From Planctomycetota bacterium (GTDB taxonomy: Bacteria > Planctomycetota > UBA1135 > GCA-002686595), in the NCBI GenBank assembly GCA_023150475.1, contig JAKLKU010000009.1, positions 1 to 64,000 on the forward strand: a stretch of DNA of 64,000 nt, in the 5' to 3' direction. Numbering within the stretch: position 1 is the stretch's first letter; every line of letters begins with the position of its first letter. Below, piece by piece: positions 54,801 through 62,380 of the stretch. Under the pieces are notes generated by a model that worked only from the letters and a program-made list of their open reading frames with translations, ran no database searches and was not told the origin of the DNA. The translations under genes and the position numbers were made by a program.

Positions 54801-55004
54801 TCGTACGTGCGTCCGCCGGCGCTCGCGTCGAAGACGCCGAACTTCATCTTCGTCGCCGTGCCGAACTCGTCCGAGGGCACGGGCGTCGTCGACGTGCTCA
54901 GCATGGTCGGCGGCACCCGTCAGGACACCGACGCCTACACGCCGGGCGTCCAGTCGATCCCGGCCTCGGGCGCGACGTTCCTCTGCGACTACTGGCGTCA
55001 GTGA
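51864..55004 (+). CDS. Large surface lipoprotein with beta-propeller (YVTN-like) region
   Basis: This 1046-aa protein begins MNQRLALALAGLSALIFPNC, a lipoprotein-like signal, followed by a GGGSSSSSGGG linker. Residues about 60-300 are beta-rich with Ig-like character (DPQTSITVRFTEPLQPW resembles bacterial Ig/Big_5 strands). Residues about 680-850 contain YVTN/NHL-like propeller units: LYMADRGRREIVVFNSN, LAMSPNLDFLAVSNQNADSV, GRAPRGIAWDPGNEDVLCCN, LDSTVSIISAF. Several Cys occur in the middle region. The role is probably structural or binding on the outer surface. Codon bias is strong, which suggests high expression. The lipobox is non-canonical (FPNC), so acylation is not certain. Confidence 0.8.
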   Translation: MNQRLALALAGLSALIFPNCGGGSSSSSGGGSTMDLEQISNGFGLMVPHQAFRVKNGVITQEVVLIRSEKDLLANVTASNPILPTTEWPTTATLPNGDAGNHFVYAEFNREIDVGSVMTPSVAAGVNSQLTGAIYVIEIDPASGASVPVKGRAFVGGKTYAGTPVNGEYELQTWIQNQGGKPVAVDVDGATPGLGFPGTESAVGFTGSNVLSSPKTFTFVVDSDGDLTTHETFTPNRQIRIVATTSVFGKGSVPLVRQAVGSTTVGADSLPIEVATTPPPAAVPDTDPSFNDQDVDPQTSITVRFTEPLQPWTFGPLPVTKQVPVFGSAAITFGPSASTVNVPFTMTPVSIYDFTSWKLKPAFSFPGSGPDAFQCGTFNQVSLSFKAAAFTDTASVGGVLGAGNKNLLGANTHFFTGEGPGLVNAPVTPGAIIVARAGAQPGLSVIDLNGFGQGCGNPTFIDYFTFAKGNSNFPNNPNFRFQSSALKPPLLPGDCTINGGSAGPYTLALDSSLNDLLVRAPIIESIGDMAIGWSLDLVFNNGLDASGCQSSLGGNLCSVLGKKQVVTAFSTSTTLGPPGQGQIPAAFVDGGPNPISWEPHPNPPPLVFPPLCVSPYIGGQEPTSIETVATNLLVPGGNPIGDPLNGVPPQSPLAKLQNSFFVGPGLPGKTQIGQCPTYQFRQQVGQFLYMADRGRREIVVFNSNRMSVVERISVPDPTDLAMSPNLDFLAVSNQNADSVTFIDVNPTSSNFHRVVKTVKVGRAPRGIAWDPGNEDVLCCNELDSTVSIISAFDFNVRKTVQSSLNRPFDVVITQRQQGFGFLRNVYFAWILNRSGTLALFESGPNGVNGWGYDDVVGVTPFTFNNPKRLAVDFGNLGGSIWVVHENQLNSDGTQSGLQGGAVTNVVIDSAIFGTLPLNFTSLSIPQFRDMSFKVGLSVGPSQLTGVPVDIALDDLANLGAMQNFFPQQAAGFPVLLNGKSYVRPPALASKTPNFIFVAVPNSSEGTGVVDVLSMVGGTRQDTDAYTPGVQSIPASGATFLCDYWRQ

Positions 55005-55067
55005 TCCGCTGACGCGCGTCTCGACGACGCCCGCGACCTCGCGCGCAAGCGCCGGCCGCGGGCGCCG

Positions 55068-55097
55068 TTGTTTTCGCGCGCTCCGATCGCGTACATC
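55068..55097 (+). promoter_or_regulatory. Promoter of the ubiE operon, leaderless arrangement
   Basis: TTGTTT (55068-55073) and TACATC (55092-55097) are 18 bases apart, and TAGCGC alone separates the -10 from the ubiE ATG at 55104. The start site would fall on the start codon. Confidence 0.55.
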
Positions 55098-55103
55098 TAG
55101 CGC

Positions 55104-55811
55104 ATGCCGGACCCGCGTGAGGTGCGGTCGATGTTCGCTCGGATCGCCGGGCGTTACGACCTCTTGAACCGTGTGTTGTCGCTCGGGATCGATCGCCGGT
55201 GGCGCACGCGGACGATCGCTGCCGCGGGCGAGCTCGAAGGCCGCATCGTCGTCGATGCGTGCTGCGGCACGGGCGACCTTTCGCTCGAGTTCGCGAAGCA
55301 TGGCGCGCGGGTCGTCGGCGTCGACTTCACGCCGGAGATGGTCGCGCTCGCGCCGACGAAGCTCCGCGGCGGCCGAACGACGTGCGTGTTCGCGACGGGC
55401 GACGCGCTCAGGCTGCCGGTGCGCGCGGCGAGCGCCGATGTCGCGTCGGTCGCGTTCGGCGTGCGCAACCTCGCGGATCCGCGCGCAGGGCTCGTCGAAC
55501 TCGCCCGTGTCGTCAAACCCGGCGGACGGGTGCTCGTGCTCGAGTTCTCGACGCCGAAGAGCCGCGTGATCGGCGCCGCGTACGGTTTCTACTTCACCCG
55601 CGTGCTGCCGCGGATCGGCGGCTGGCTCTCCGGCGACGCCGAAGCGTATCGCTACTTGCCGCGCACGGTGCTCGCGTGGCCCGGTCCGGACGAGTTCCGC
55701 GCTTGGTTCGAGGAAGCCGGCCTCGTCGAGTGCGGTTACCGTTCGCTCTCGTTCGGCATCGCGTACCTCCACTGGGGCCGCGTGCCGGGGCGCGGCGCGA
55801 GCCGTGGCTGA
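55104..55811 (+). CDS. ubiE: Demethylmenaquinone methyltransferase (UbiE/MenG family)
   Basis: This SAM-dependent enzyme makes the last methylation of menaquinone. The 235-aa protein has MFARIAGRYDLLNRVLSLGID, motif I VVDACCGTGDLSLEFAKHG, FGVRNLADPRAGLVELARV, and the family signature VLVLEFSTPKSRVIGAAYGF. Length is normal. It overlaps the following CPBP gene by eight bases. With ubiX and ubiA downstream it forms a quinone-synthesis group, probably for menaquinone. Confidence 0.93.
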   Translation: MPDPREVRSMFARIAGRYDLLNRVLSLGIDRRWRTRTIAAAGELEGRIVVDACCGTGDLSLEFAKHGARVVGVDFTPEMVALAPTKLRGGRTTCVFATGDALRLPVRAASADVASVAFGVRNLADPRAGLVELARVVKPGGRVLVLEFSTPKSRVIGAAYGFYFTRVLPRIGGWLSGDAEAYRYLPRTVLAWPGPDEFRAWFEEAGLVECGYRSLSFGIAYLHWGRVPGRGASRG

Positions 55812-56631
55812 CGACGAACTCGACGACTCCGACGACGCACCGCCGCGCAAGAAGAAGCGCGCGTCGAGTTCCACCGAGCCGGGTGCGTCGACGAGTCTCG
55901 CGCTCGGCTTCCTCGCGATGGGGCCGATGCTCGCGGCCTACGAGCTCGCGCTCGTCGAACTCGACGCGCCGCCGCGCAACACGTGCGAGTTCCTGCTCAC
56001 GTTGCCGCTCGAGCTCTTCGGTACGACGTGGTTGCGCTGGCTCGTGCTCGCGGTGCTCGCGCTCGCGGCGCTCTACGTGACCCGCAGACGCGGCGCGAGC
56101 TCGCGCTGGGGCGTCGCGCGCATCGCGCTCGAAGGCGCGCTGTTCGCCGTGCTGCTCGGGCCGTTGCTCGTCGCGCTGGGCGCGCTGCTCCGAACCTGGC
56201 TGCCGACCGCGGAGCTCACTTGGAGCATGCCCGACGCGGCGCCTCCGTTGCTCCCGGCGCTGATGCTCTGGGGTTCAGGTGCCTGGGAGGAGCTCTTCTT
56301 CCGCGTCGGCGGCTACAGCATCGTCTACCTGCTCGTCCTGCGCTCGCTGCTCGCGTTCGACGCCTCGGAGGGCTTCTCCCGGGGCGTCGCCGAGGTCCTG
56401 GCGCTGTTCGGTTCGTCGCTCTTCTTCGCCGCGTTCCACTTGGAGGCGGTGACGGGCTGGATCGGAGCGGGCGGCGAGCCGTTCGACGCCGGGATCTTCA
56501 CATGGCGAGCTCTCGCGGGGATATTGCTCGCGTTGGTGTTCCGTCTCCGCGGACCGGGCGTCGCTGCCTGGACGCACGGGTTATTCAACGTCGCGTTGCT
56601 GGTCGGCGCGGGTCCGGACGTCATCCTCTAG
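55804..56631 (+). CDS. CPBP-family intramembrane metalloprotease
   Basis: This 275-aa membrane protein has about seven hydrophobic segments after a charged 30-residue tail (DDAPPRKKKR). It carries the CPBP (Abi/CAAX protease) motifs: WEELFFRVGG (EExxxR), FFAAFHLEAV (FxxxH) and WTHGLFNVAL (HxxxN/D type). The family includes the eukaryotic CAAX-processing Rce1 and bacterial immunity proteins. The substrate here is unknown. It starts with GTG inside the ubiE coding end and stops two bases before ubiX, so it is embedded in the quinone operon. Confidence 0.85.
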   Translation: MADDELDDSDDAPPRKKKRASSSTEPGASTSLALGFLAMGPMLAAYELALVELDAPPRNTCEFLLTLPLELFGTTWLRWLVLAVLALAALYVTRRRGASSRWGVARIALEGALFAVLLGPLLVALGALLRTWLPTAELTWSMPDAAPPLLPALMLWGSGAWEELFFRVGGYSIVYLLVLRSLLAFDASEGFSRGVAEVLALFGSSLFFAAFHLEAVTGWIGAGGEPFDAGIFTWRALAGILLALVFRLRGPGVAAWTHGLFNVALLVGAGPDVIL

Positions 56632-56633
56632 CC

Positions 56634-57350
56634 ATGGTTCGTTACTTCGTCGGCATCACGGGAGCGAGCGGTCACGCGTATGCGGACCGCTTGATCCGCG
56701 GCTTGCTCGAAGCCGGCCACGACGTCGATGTCTCGGTCACCGAAGCCGGTGCGAAGGTGATGCGGCACGAGCTCGGCATCGATCCCGGCGCGCGCGGCGA
56801 GAAGCTCTCGGGCGAGCTCACGCGCTGGCTCGGTCCACTCGCGGCGCGCGTGCGGGCGTTCGCGAGCGACGCCGTCGAAGCGCCGCCGTCGTCGGGCACG
56901 TCGCTGACCGGTGGCGTGATCGTGTGTCCGTGCAGCATGGGCACGCTCGCGCGTGTCGCCGTCGGCTTCAGCTCCAATCTCGTCGAGCGTGCGGCCGACG
57001 TCGCGCTGAAGGAGCGGCGTACCCTGATCGTCGTGCCGCGCGAAGCACCGTATTCGGAGTTGCACCTCGAGAACATGCTCCGGCTCGCGCGCCTCGGCGC
57101 GACCGTCCTGCCGGCGAGCCCCGGCTTCTACCATCGGCCTCGCTCGGTCGACGAACTCGTCGGTCACGTCGTCGGCAAGGTGCTCGATCGCCTCGGCGTC
57201 GAGCACGCGCGCGCCGTGCGTTGGCAGGGTCTGCCCGACGACCAGCAGGACGCAGGCACCGGCCGGCGACTGCCGCCCGATCCGTTGAGCGACGCGCCGC
57301 GCGACCCGCAGAGCGGCGGAGCGCCAGGCATGACCGGAGCGCCGGCATGA
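56634..57350 (+). CDS. ubiX: Flavin prenyltransferase UbiX
   Basis: UbiX attaches a dimethylallyl group to FMN, giving the cofactor of UbiD-type decarboxylases. The 238-aa protein begins VRYFVGITGASGHAYADRLI, with the GASG flavin loop. It contains VIVCPCSMGTLARVAVGFSSNLVERAADV (core CPCSMGTLA) and LIVVPREAPYSELHLENM. The last 40 residues are Pro/Gly-rich and lie partly in a tandem repeat that also carries the next start codon. A UbiD-like partner is not in the window. Confidence 0.93.
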   Translation: MVRYFVGITGASGHAYADRLIRGLLEAGHDVDVSVTEAGAKVMRHELGIDPGARGEKLSGELTRWLGPLAARVRAFASDAVEAPPSSGTSLTGGVIVCPCSMGTLARVAVGFSSNLVERAADVALKERRTLIVVPREAPYSELHLENMLRLARLGATVLPASPGFYHRPRSVDELVGHVVGKVLDRLGVEHARAVRWQGLPDDQQDAGTGRRLPPDPLSDAPRDPQSGGAPGMTGAPA

Positions 57351-57369
57351 GCGGAGCGTCGCCATGAGC
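57318..57369 (+). repeat. 17-bp tandem repeat creating three SD-ATG cassettes and a six-codon ORF
   Basis: Three near-identical units, GGAGCGCCAGGCATGACC, GGAGCGCCGGCATGAGC and GGAGCGTCGCCATGAGC, put ATGs at 57330, 57347 and 57364, each 7-8 bases after GGAG. The ubiX stop (57348-57350) overlaps the ATG at 57347. That ATG opens a micro-ORF, MSGASP, whose TGA (57365-57367) overlaps the ubiA ATG at 57364. Confidence 0.9.
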
Positions 57370-58245
57370 AGTTCGTTCGCGCTGCGCATCGGGCGTTGGT
57401 TCAGCCTGGTGCGCTTCAGTCACTCGATCTTCGCGCTGCCGTTCGCCCTCGCAGGCGCGTGGCTCGCCGCGCGCGGACGGCCGAGCTGGCAGACGCTCGG
57501 CTGGATCGTGCTCGCGGCGGTCGCCGCGCGGACGTGCGCGATGGCGTTCAATCGTTGGCTCGACGCCGAGATCGACGCGCAGAACCCACGCACGCGTTCA
57601 CGCGAGATCCCGTCGGGCGCCCTGCCGCGCACCAGCGTCGTCCTGCTCGCGCTGCTCGCCGCCGCCGTCTTCGTCGCTTGTTCGTTCGCGATCAATCGGC
57701 TCTGCGGATGGCTCGCGTTCCCGGTGCTCGCCGTCCTCTGCGGCTACAGCGCGACCAAACGGTTCACGTCGGGCGCGCACCTGGTGCTCGGTCTCGCGCT
57801 CGGTCTCGCGCCGCTCGGTGCGTGGCTCGCCGTGCGCGGCGACTTCGCGGGCGACCTGTGGATCCCGATCGCGCTCGCCGGGGCCGTGCTCGCCTGGGTC
57901 GCGGGGTTCGACCTGATCTACGCAGCGCAGGACGTCGAGTTCGACCGCCGCGCGGGACTGCACTCGATCCCGGCGCGTTTCGGCGTCGCGAATGCGCTCC
58001 GGCTCTCGCGCGGCTTGCACGTCGTGACGGTCGGGTTGCTCGGCGTCGTCGGTTGGCGCGCGGAGCTCGGCGTCGTCTACTTCGGTGCGTTGTTGGTGGT
58101 CGCCGCGTTGCTCGCGTGGGAGCAGTCGCTCGTGCGCGCCGACGACCTCAGCCAGGTCGACCTCGCGTTCTTCACGATCAACGGGTGGGTCGGCGTGCTC
58201 TACTTCGCAGGGCTCGCCGTCGATCTCGGCTTGGAGGCGATCTAG
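57364..58245 (+). CDS. ubiA: UbiA-family prenyltransferase (menaquinone/4-hydroxybenzoate type)
   Basis: This 293-aa membrane enzyme has about eight helices and the two Asp-rich motifs of the family. NRWLDAEIDAQNPRT is in the first cytoplasmic loop and DLIYAAQDVEFDRRAG in the second. They bind prenyl diphosphate through magnesium. The aromatic acceptor is not determined. Presence of ubiX and ubiE in the same operon resembles the futalosine menaquinone route, in which a UbiA-like enzyme works with UbiX/UbiD-like proteins; this is inference. The start codon overlaps the upstream micro-ORF stop. Confidence 0.9.
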   Translation: MSSSFALRIGRWFSLVRFSHSIFALPFALAGAWLAARGRPSWQTLGWIVLAAVAARTCAMAFNRWLDAEIDAQNPRTRSREIPSGALPRTSVVLLALLAAAVFVACSFAINRLCGWLAFPVLAVLCGYSATKRFTSGAHLVLGLALGLAPLGAWLAVRGDFAGDLWIPIALAGAVLAWVAGFDLIYAAQDVEFDRRAGLHSIPARFGVANALRLSRGLHVVTVGLLGVVGWRAELGVVYFGALLVVAALLAWEQSLVRADDLSQVDLAFFTINGWVGVLYFAGLAVDLGLEAI

Positions 58246-59360
58246 TGGCGCGCGAAGCCGATCCCGCGACGCAAGTGCGCGAGCTCGCGAGTCGCCTCGC
58301 GGGCGCGAACGAGCTGCCGCGCGCGATCCTGATCCGTGGCAACGAGAATTGGTTCCGCATGCGCGCTCTCGACCTCGTCGTCGCGCGCGCGAAGGAACTC
58401 GGCCACGAGATCTGCCGGCACGACGCCGAGAGTCCGGACTTCTCGCCGCAGAGTCTGCTCGGTGATCTCTGTTCGCCCGGACTGTTCGCGCCGACGCGTT
58501 TGGTCGTGCTCGAAGCGCCCGAGAAGGTCGCGAAGAAGGACTCCGTGTTGCTGAAAGGCATCACGACCTTCCTGTCGAAGGCGGATTCGCCCGGCGCGCT
58601 CGTCTTGCTCGCGGACTCGCTGCGCGCGGATTCGGCGCTCGCGAAGGCCGTGGCGGCGGTCGGCGGAGTCGCGCTGAACTGCCGCAAGCTCTGGGATTCG
58701 CCGCCACCGTGGGACGCGGCGCAGGATCCCCGCAAGTCCGAGCTCGCGCAGTGGTTGGTGGCGCGCGCGCGCGAACGCCAGATCAAGCTCGACCCGAACG
58801 GTGCCCTGGTGCTCGTCGCGGCGAGCGGCAACGACCTCGGCGCGCTCGATGCGCAGCTTGACCGCCTCGCGGCCAACGCGGGTGGGAGCAGCGGCGCGAA
58901 GCTCTTCGAACTCGTCGCGAGCGACGCCGCGGGCTCGCCGTTCAAAGTCGCGGACGAACTGGCGCGCGGCGACGCACCGAACGCGCTCTTCGGGCTGACG
59001 ACGCTCTACACGAACGGCGTGCGCGAAGACGACGGCACGAAGAAGCTCGACCGCACGGCGCTCTTCGCGATGCTCGCGCCGTCGCTCAAGCGGTCGCTGC
59101 GGCAAGCCCTGGTCGGCGCGCGTGCGCTGCAGGCGAAGAAGACGCCCGCCGAAGCCGCCGAACTGGCCGGGGTCGCGCACCAGGAAGCCGCGCAGCGCGC
59201 CTTCCACGCGACGCTTTCGGCGCGCAGCGCGGCGGAGCAGCGTGCGATGCTGGAGGACGTCGCGCGGCTCGAACGTCTGCAGCGCTCCGGCGGCGAAGTC
59301 GACGAGAACGAGCTCGTGCTCTTCGCGCTGCGTTGGCGCGCCAAGCCTCGCGGCCGCTAA
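58245..59360 (+). CDS. holA: DNA polymerase III delta subunit-like protein
   Basis: This 371-aa protein fits HolA, the clamp-loader subunit that opens the sliding clamp. The start ILIRGNENWFRMRALDLVVARA corresponds to the family's GxExFLxxxA region. A middle part has RLVVLEAPEK and ALVLLADSLRADSALAKAV. The third domain includes LALDAQLDRLAANAGG-like and DELARGDAPNALFGLTTLY. HolA proteins diverge strongly, so the assignment rests on layout and short matches. The GTG start (58245) overlaps the ubiA stop by one base and has GGAGG at 58233-58237. Confidence 0.75.
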   Translation: MAREADPATQVRELASRLAGANELPRAILIRGNENWFRMRALDLVVARAKELGHEICRHDAESPDFSPQSLLGDLCSPGLFAPTRLVVLEAPEKVAKKDSVLLKGITTFLSKADSPGALVLLADSLRADSALAKAVAAVGGVALNCRKLWDSPPPWDAAQDPRKSELAQWLVARARERQIKLDPNGALVLVAASGNDLGALDAQLDRLAANAGGSSGAKLFELVASDAAGSPFKVADELARGDAPNALFGLTTLYTNGVREDDGTKKLDRTALFAMLAPSLKRSLRQALVGARALQAKKTPAEAAELAGVAHQEAAQRAFHATLSARSAAEQRAMLEDVARLERLQRSGGEVDENELVLFALRWRAKPRGR

Positions 59361-59363
59361 CAT
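59358..59363 (+). promoter_or_regulatory. -10 element of mutL, leaderless arrangement
   Basis: TAACAT, overlapping the holA stop, lies six bases (CCGGGC) before the mutL ATG at 59370. A TTGGCG at 59333-59338 gives a 19-base spacer, so the promoter is weaker than that of gatC. Confidence 0.4.
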
Positions 59364-59369
59364 CCGGGC

Positions 59370-61283
59370 ATGACCCACGAGCGCGACCTCACGGGCGGCT
59401 CCGAGCCCCGGATCCGGGTGTTGCCGGAGCTCGTGAAGAACCAGATCGCGGCCGGCGAAGTGATCGAACGGCCCGCGTCGGTGGTCAAGGAGCTCGTCGA
59501 GAACGCGCTCGACGCCGGAGCGACGCGGCTCGTGCTCGATCTCGAAGAAGGTGGCGCGAAGCTCGTGCGGCTCGTCGACGACGGCGTCGGCATGGGCGAA
59601 GCCGACCTGCGGCTCGCGTTCCATCCGCACGCGACTTCGAAACTCGCGGACGCCGCCGATCTCGAGCACATCGCGACGCTCGGCTTCCGTGGCGAAGCGC
59701 TGGCTTCGATGGGTTCGGTCGCGCGTTGTCGCTTGTTCTCGCGGCCGCGCGGCGCCGCGCTCGGAGCCGAGCTCGAGAACGAAGGCGGCAAGGTCTCGGC
59801 CGTGCGTTCCGCCGGCGGGGCCGAAGGCACGCGCATCGAAGTGCGCGACCTCTTCTACAACACGCCCGCGCGCCGGCGCTTCCTGAAGACGACCGCGACC
59901 GAACTCGCGCGTTGCCTCGACGTCGTGCAACGGCTCGCGCTCGCGCACGTCGGCGTCGGCTTCGTCGTCACGCACGACGGCCGGCGCGTGTTCGACGTCG
60001 AAGCGGGGATGGACCTCGGCGCGCGCATCCGCCGCATCTTCGGCGCCGAGCTCGCGAGCGGGCTCGTGCCGGTCGGCGAGCTCTGGCAAGGGATCGAGCT
60101 TCGCGGTTACGTCGCGCCGCCGCGCTTCGCGGCCCGCGACACGTCGCGCCAAGTGTGGTGCCTGAACGGTCGGCCGGTGCGGGACAAGTTGCTCGTGCGC
60201 GTGCTGAAGGAGGCGTACCGCGGCTACTTGATCGACGCACGCCAGCCCGCGGCGGTGCTGTCGCTCGCCCTCGATCCTGCGCGGGTCGACGTCAACGTCC
60301 ACCCGGCGAAGTCCGAGGTGCGTTTCCGCGACGAGCGCGCGCTCTTCGGTTTCTTGGTCGCGGCGCTGCGCAAGGCGGTGGCGGCGACCGACATGGCGAC
60401 GCCGGGTGAAGGGCTGCTCGCCGTCGCCGAACGCCGCGAAGCGTGGAGCGCACGTTTCGCGCCGCCGAGCGCGGGCTCCGCGGCGACGACTTCGTTCGAG
60501 TTCGATCGCGCCGGCGCGATCGCCGAGCGCTCACCGTTGCGTCCCGCGCACGAACGCCAAGCCGAGTTCCGCGACGCGGCGCCGTTCGTGCCCGAGCCGC
60601 CGCTCGCGCCGCGGCCGTCGTTCGCCGCGGCGGCGGAGCCGGAGCCGCCGCTCGTGATCGCGGCGCGCGAAGTCTCGGCGCGGCCCGGCGAACGGCGCGA
60701 GCTCGACGAACTCGCCGGCCCGTTCCTGCAGATCGCGAAGACGTACCTCGTGCGCGCGACCGCGGACGGGTTCGAGATCGTCGATCAGCACGCGTTGCAC
60801 GAACGCATCAACTTCGAGCTCCTGCGCGAGGCCGCGGCGACGGGACGCGTCGCGCTGCAGCGGCTGCTCGCGCCCGAACTCGTCGAGATCACGCGCGCGC
60901 AGGCCGAGCTCGTCGACGAACACCGCGAAGCGTTCGCGAAGCTCGGTCTCGAGCTCGAACGCTTCGGACCGACGACGGCGGCGGTCCACGGCGTGCCGGC
61001 GCGGCTCGCGAAGCCGGACGTCTCGGCGCTCGTGCGCGACGTGCTCGCGCTCGTCGAAGAGAGCGGCCGCGCGCCCGACGCGCCGGAGCTCTTCGAGGAA
61101 GTCCTGCACCGTGCCGCGTGCCGCGCGTCGGTGATGGCGGGGGATCCGCTCTCCGAAGACGAGATCCGCGAGCTCTTCGCGCGTGGTCGTGGGCTCTCGA
61201 GCGACCAGACCTGTCCTCACGCACGGCCGACGCGCGTGCGTTTCACGCTCGCGGACCTCGAGAAGGCGTTCCACCGGCGCTGA
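59370..61283 (+). CDS. mutL: DNA mismatch repair protein MutL, endonuclease type
   Basis: This 637-aa protein has the GHKL ATPase start IRVLPELVKNQIAAGEVIER, ELVENALDAGA, DDGVGM, and TLGFRGEALASMGSV. A Pro/Ala linker separates the C-terminal domain (about 440-637), which has the nuclease motif DQHALHERINFE (D472 region), ACRASVMAGDPLSEDEI and CPHARPTRVRF. MutL with DQHAx2Ex4E nicks DNA itself, as in organisms lacking MutH. The usual ACHxA lysine/histidine position is ACRAS here and CPHGRP reads CPHARP, both small changes. mutS is not in the window. Confidence 0.96.
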   Translation: MTHERDLTGGSEPRIRVLPELVKNQIAAGEVIERPASVVKELVENALDAGATRLVLDLEEGGAKLVRLVDDGVGMGEADLRLAFHPHATSKLADAADLEHIATLGFRGEALASMGSVARCRLFSRPRGAALGAELENEGGKVSAVRSAGGAEGTRIEVRDLFYNTPARRRFLKTTATELARCLDVVQRLALAHVGVGFVVTHDGRRVFDVEAGMDLGARIRRIFGAELASGLVPVGELWQGIELRGYVAPPRFAARDTSRQVWCLNGRPVRDKLLVRVLKEAYRGYLIDARQPAAVLSLALDPARVDVNVHPAKSEVRFRDERALFGFLVAALRKAVAATDMATPGEGLLAVAERREAWSARFAPPSAGSAATTSFEFDRAGAIAERSPLRPAHERQAEFRDAAPFVPEPPLAPRPSFAAAAEPEPPLVIAAREVSARPGERRELDELAGPFLQIAKTYLVRATADGFEIVDQHALHERINFELLREAAATGRVALQRLLAPELVEITRAQAELVDEHREAFAKLGLELERFGPTTAAVHGVPARLAKPDVSALVRDVLALVEESGRAPDAPELFEEVLHRAACRASVMAGDPLSEDEIRELFARGRGLSSDQTCPHARPTRVRFTLADLEKAFHRR

Positions 61284-61299
61284 GCGCCGGCGCCCCGCG

Positions 61300-62322
61300 T
61301 CACTTCTTCGGCGGCGTGAAGTCGGCTTCGGTGAACGCCGGCCGCAGCGTGCCGCCGGATTTCAGGCCGAGTTCGAGCGACGACCAGCGCGTGTAGCGCC
61401 AGAGCAGCGGACCGCCGCGGTCCGGCGAGTTCGGCCCACTCGTCGGCGCGGCGATCGAGTTCGCGTCGACCGCGTACGTCGCGAGTTGCGACGGCACCTG
61501 CAGACCGTCGAGCGGCGTGTACGCACGGAACTCGACCAGCATCGCGCTCTCGGGGCGCATCGAACTCGCGCCGATTTCCGTGATGCTGACGAGCTCTGGC
61601 AGGTTGGTCGTCGCGCCGAGCCCGAGCTCGACGCGCCAGTTCGCATTCGCATCGGCGGTCTGCGATTGGAAGAGCCGGAAGTCCGGGCTCTCGAGCGCGA
61701 GCCACACGAGCTTCGCGGCGCGCGCCTGGAGCGTCGCAGGCAACGCGGCGGGCGGCGCGGGAAGGAGCTCGAGCTTCGCGAGGCGCAGGTTCTTCGGATC
61801 GGAGAGCGCGAGGAAGTTCTTCGCGATCGAGAGCTCCTCGCGGATCTGCCGGCGATCTTCGTCGTGCTCTCGGCCGGTGAGTTGGACGACTTCCTTGCCG
61901 TCGATCACGAACATGCCTTTCGGTCCCGCGAGGCGTTCGCGGCCGCTCGCGAGGATCGAGAGCCGCACCCAACCGCGTGGATCGAAGCGGTAACGCGTCT
62001 TCGGGAAGTCGTTCGACTGCCGTTGCGTCGGATGCACGGTGCCTTCGAACGTCAGGTCGAAGCCGGTCGGCGAAGCGGCGTTCGGGTCGGTCCGCGTCGC
62101 CGCGACGAGTTTCGCGAACGACGCGCGCGCTTCCGCCGACGCGTCGGCAGGCAGTGTGCCGCGCACGAGCTCGGCGCGCGCCGGCGTCGTCGGCGTCTGC
62201 TCGGTCGGGCCCGCGCTCGGCGGCGACTGCGGCGGAGTCGTTTCGGGGACCGGCGGTGCCGGGCTCGGGACCGGATCCTGCGTGAGGGCGAGGAGCGCGA
62301 GCGCGATGAGCGAAATCGTCAT
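61300..62322 (-). CDS. Exported protein of unknown function
   Basis: This 340-aa protein has a short signal peptide (MTISLIALALLALTQ), then a Pro/Thr-rich linker of about 35 residues. An alpha/beta region follows, with FDLTFEGTVHPTQRQSND, GPKGMFVIDGKEVVQLTGRE, and a beta-rich C-terminus ending in TPPKK. The early part faintly resembles outer-membrane lipoprotein carrier-like sandwiches (LolA/LolB fold), but I cannot confirm this. It is convergent with mutL (16-base gap) and divergent from miaA. A TAGCCT seven bases before the ATG may be a -10. Confidence 0.7.
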   Translation of the reverse strand: MTISLIALALLALTQDPVPSPAPPVPETTPPQSPPSAGPTEQTPTTPARAELVRGTLPADASAEARASFAKLVAATRTDPNAASPTGFDLTFEGTVHPTQRQSNDFPKTRYRFDPRGWVRLSILASGRERLAGPKGMFVIDGKEVVQLTGREHDEDRRQIREELSIAKNFLALSDPKNLRLAKLELLPAPPAALPATLQARAAKLVWLALESPDFRLFQSQTADANANWRVELGLGATTNLPELVSITEIGASSMRPESAMLVEFRAYTPLDGLQVPSQLATYAVDANSIAAPTSGPNSPDRGGPLLWRYTRWSSLELGLKSGGTLRPAFTEADFTPPKK

Positions 62323-62354
62323 GTCGGCGAGGCTACGGGCGGCGGTGCGCGACT

Positions 62355-62373
62355 GCTAGGATCCGCCGCGTTC
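62355..62373 (+). promoter_or_regulatory. 19-base element before miaA, identical to that at 45380
   Basis: GCTAGGATCCGCCGCGTTC contains TAGGAT at 62357-62362, placed 18 bases before the miaA GTG. The same 19 bases occur at 45380-45398. The right-edge gene has a similar TATGCTCCGCCCCG before its ATG. Confidence 0.45.
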
Positions 62374-62380
62374 GACCCCG

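Noticed and set aside
51525-55874. 1449-codon minus-strand frame opposite the surface lipoprotein
   Set aside because: It is rich in R, E, D and V with no domain or signal. It mirrors a high-GC gene whose third positions are G/C, which removes stops on the other strand.
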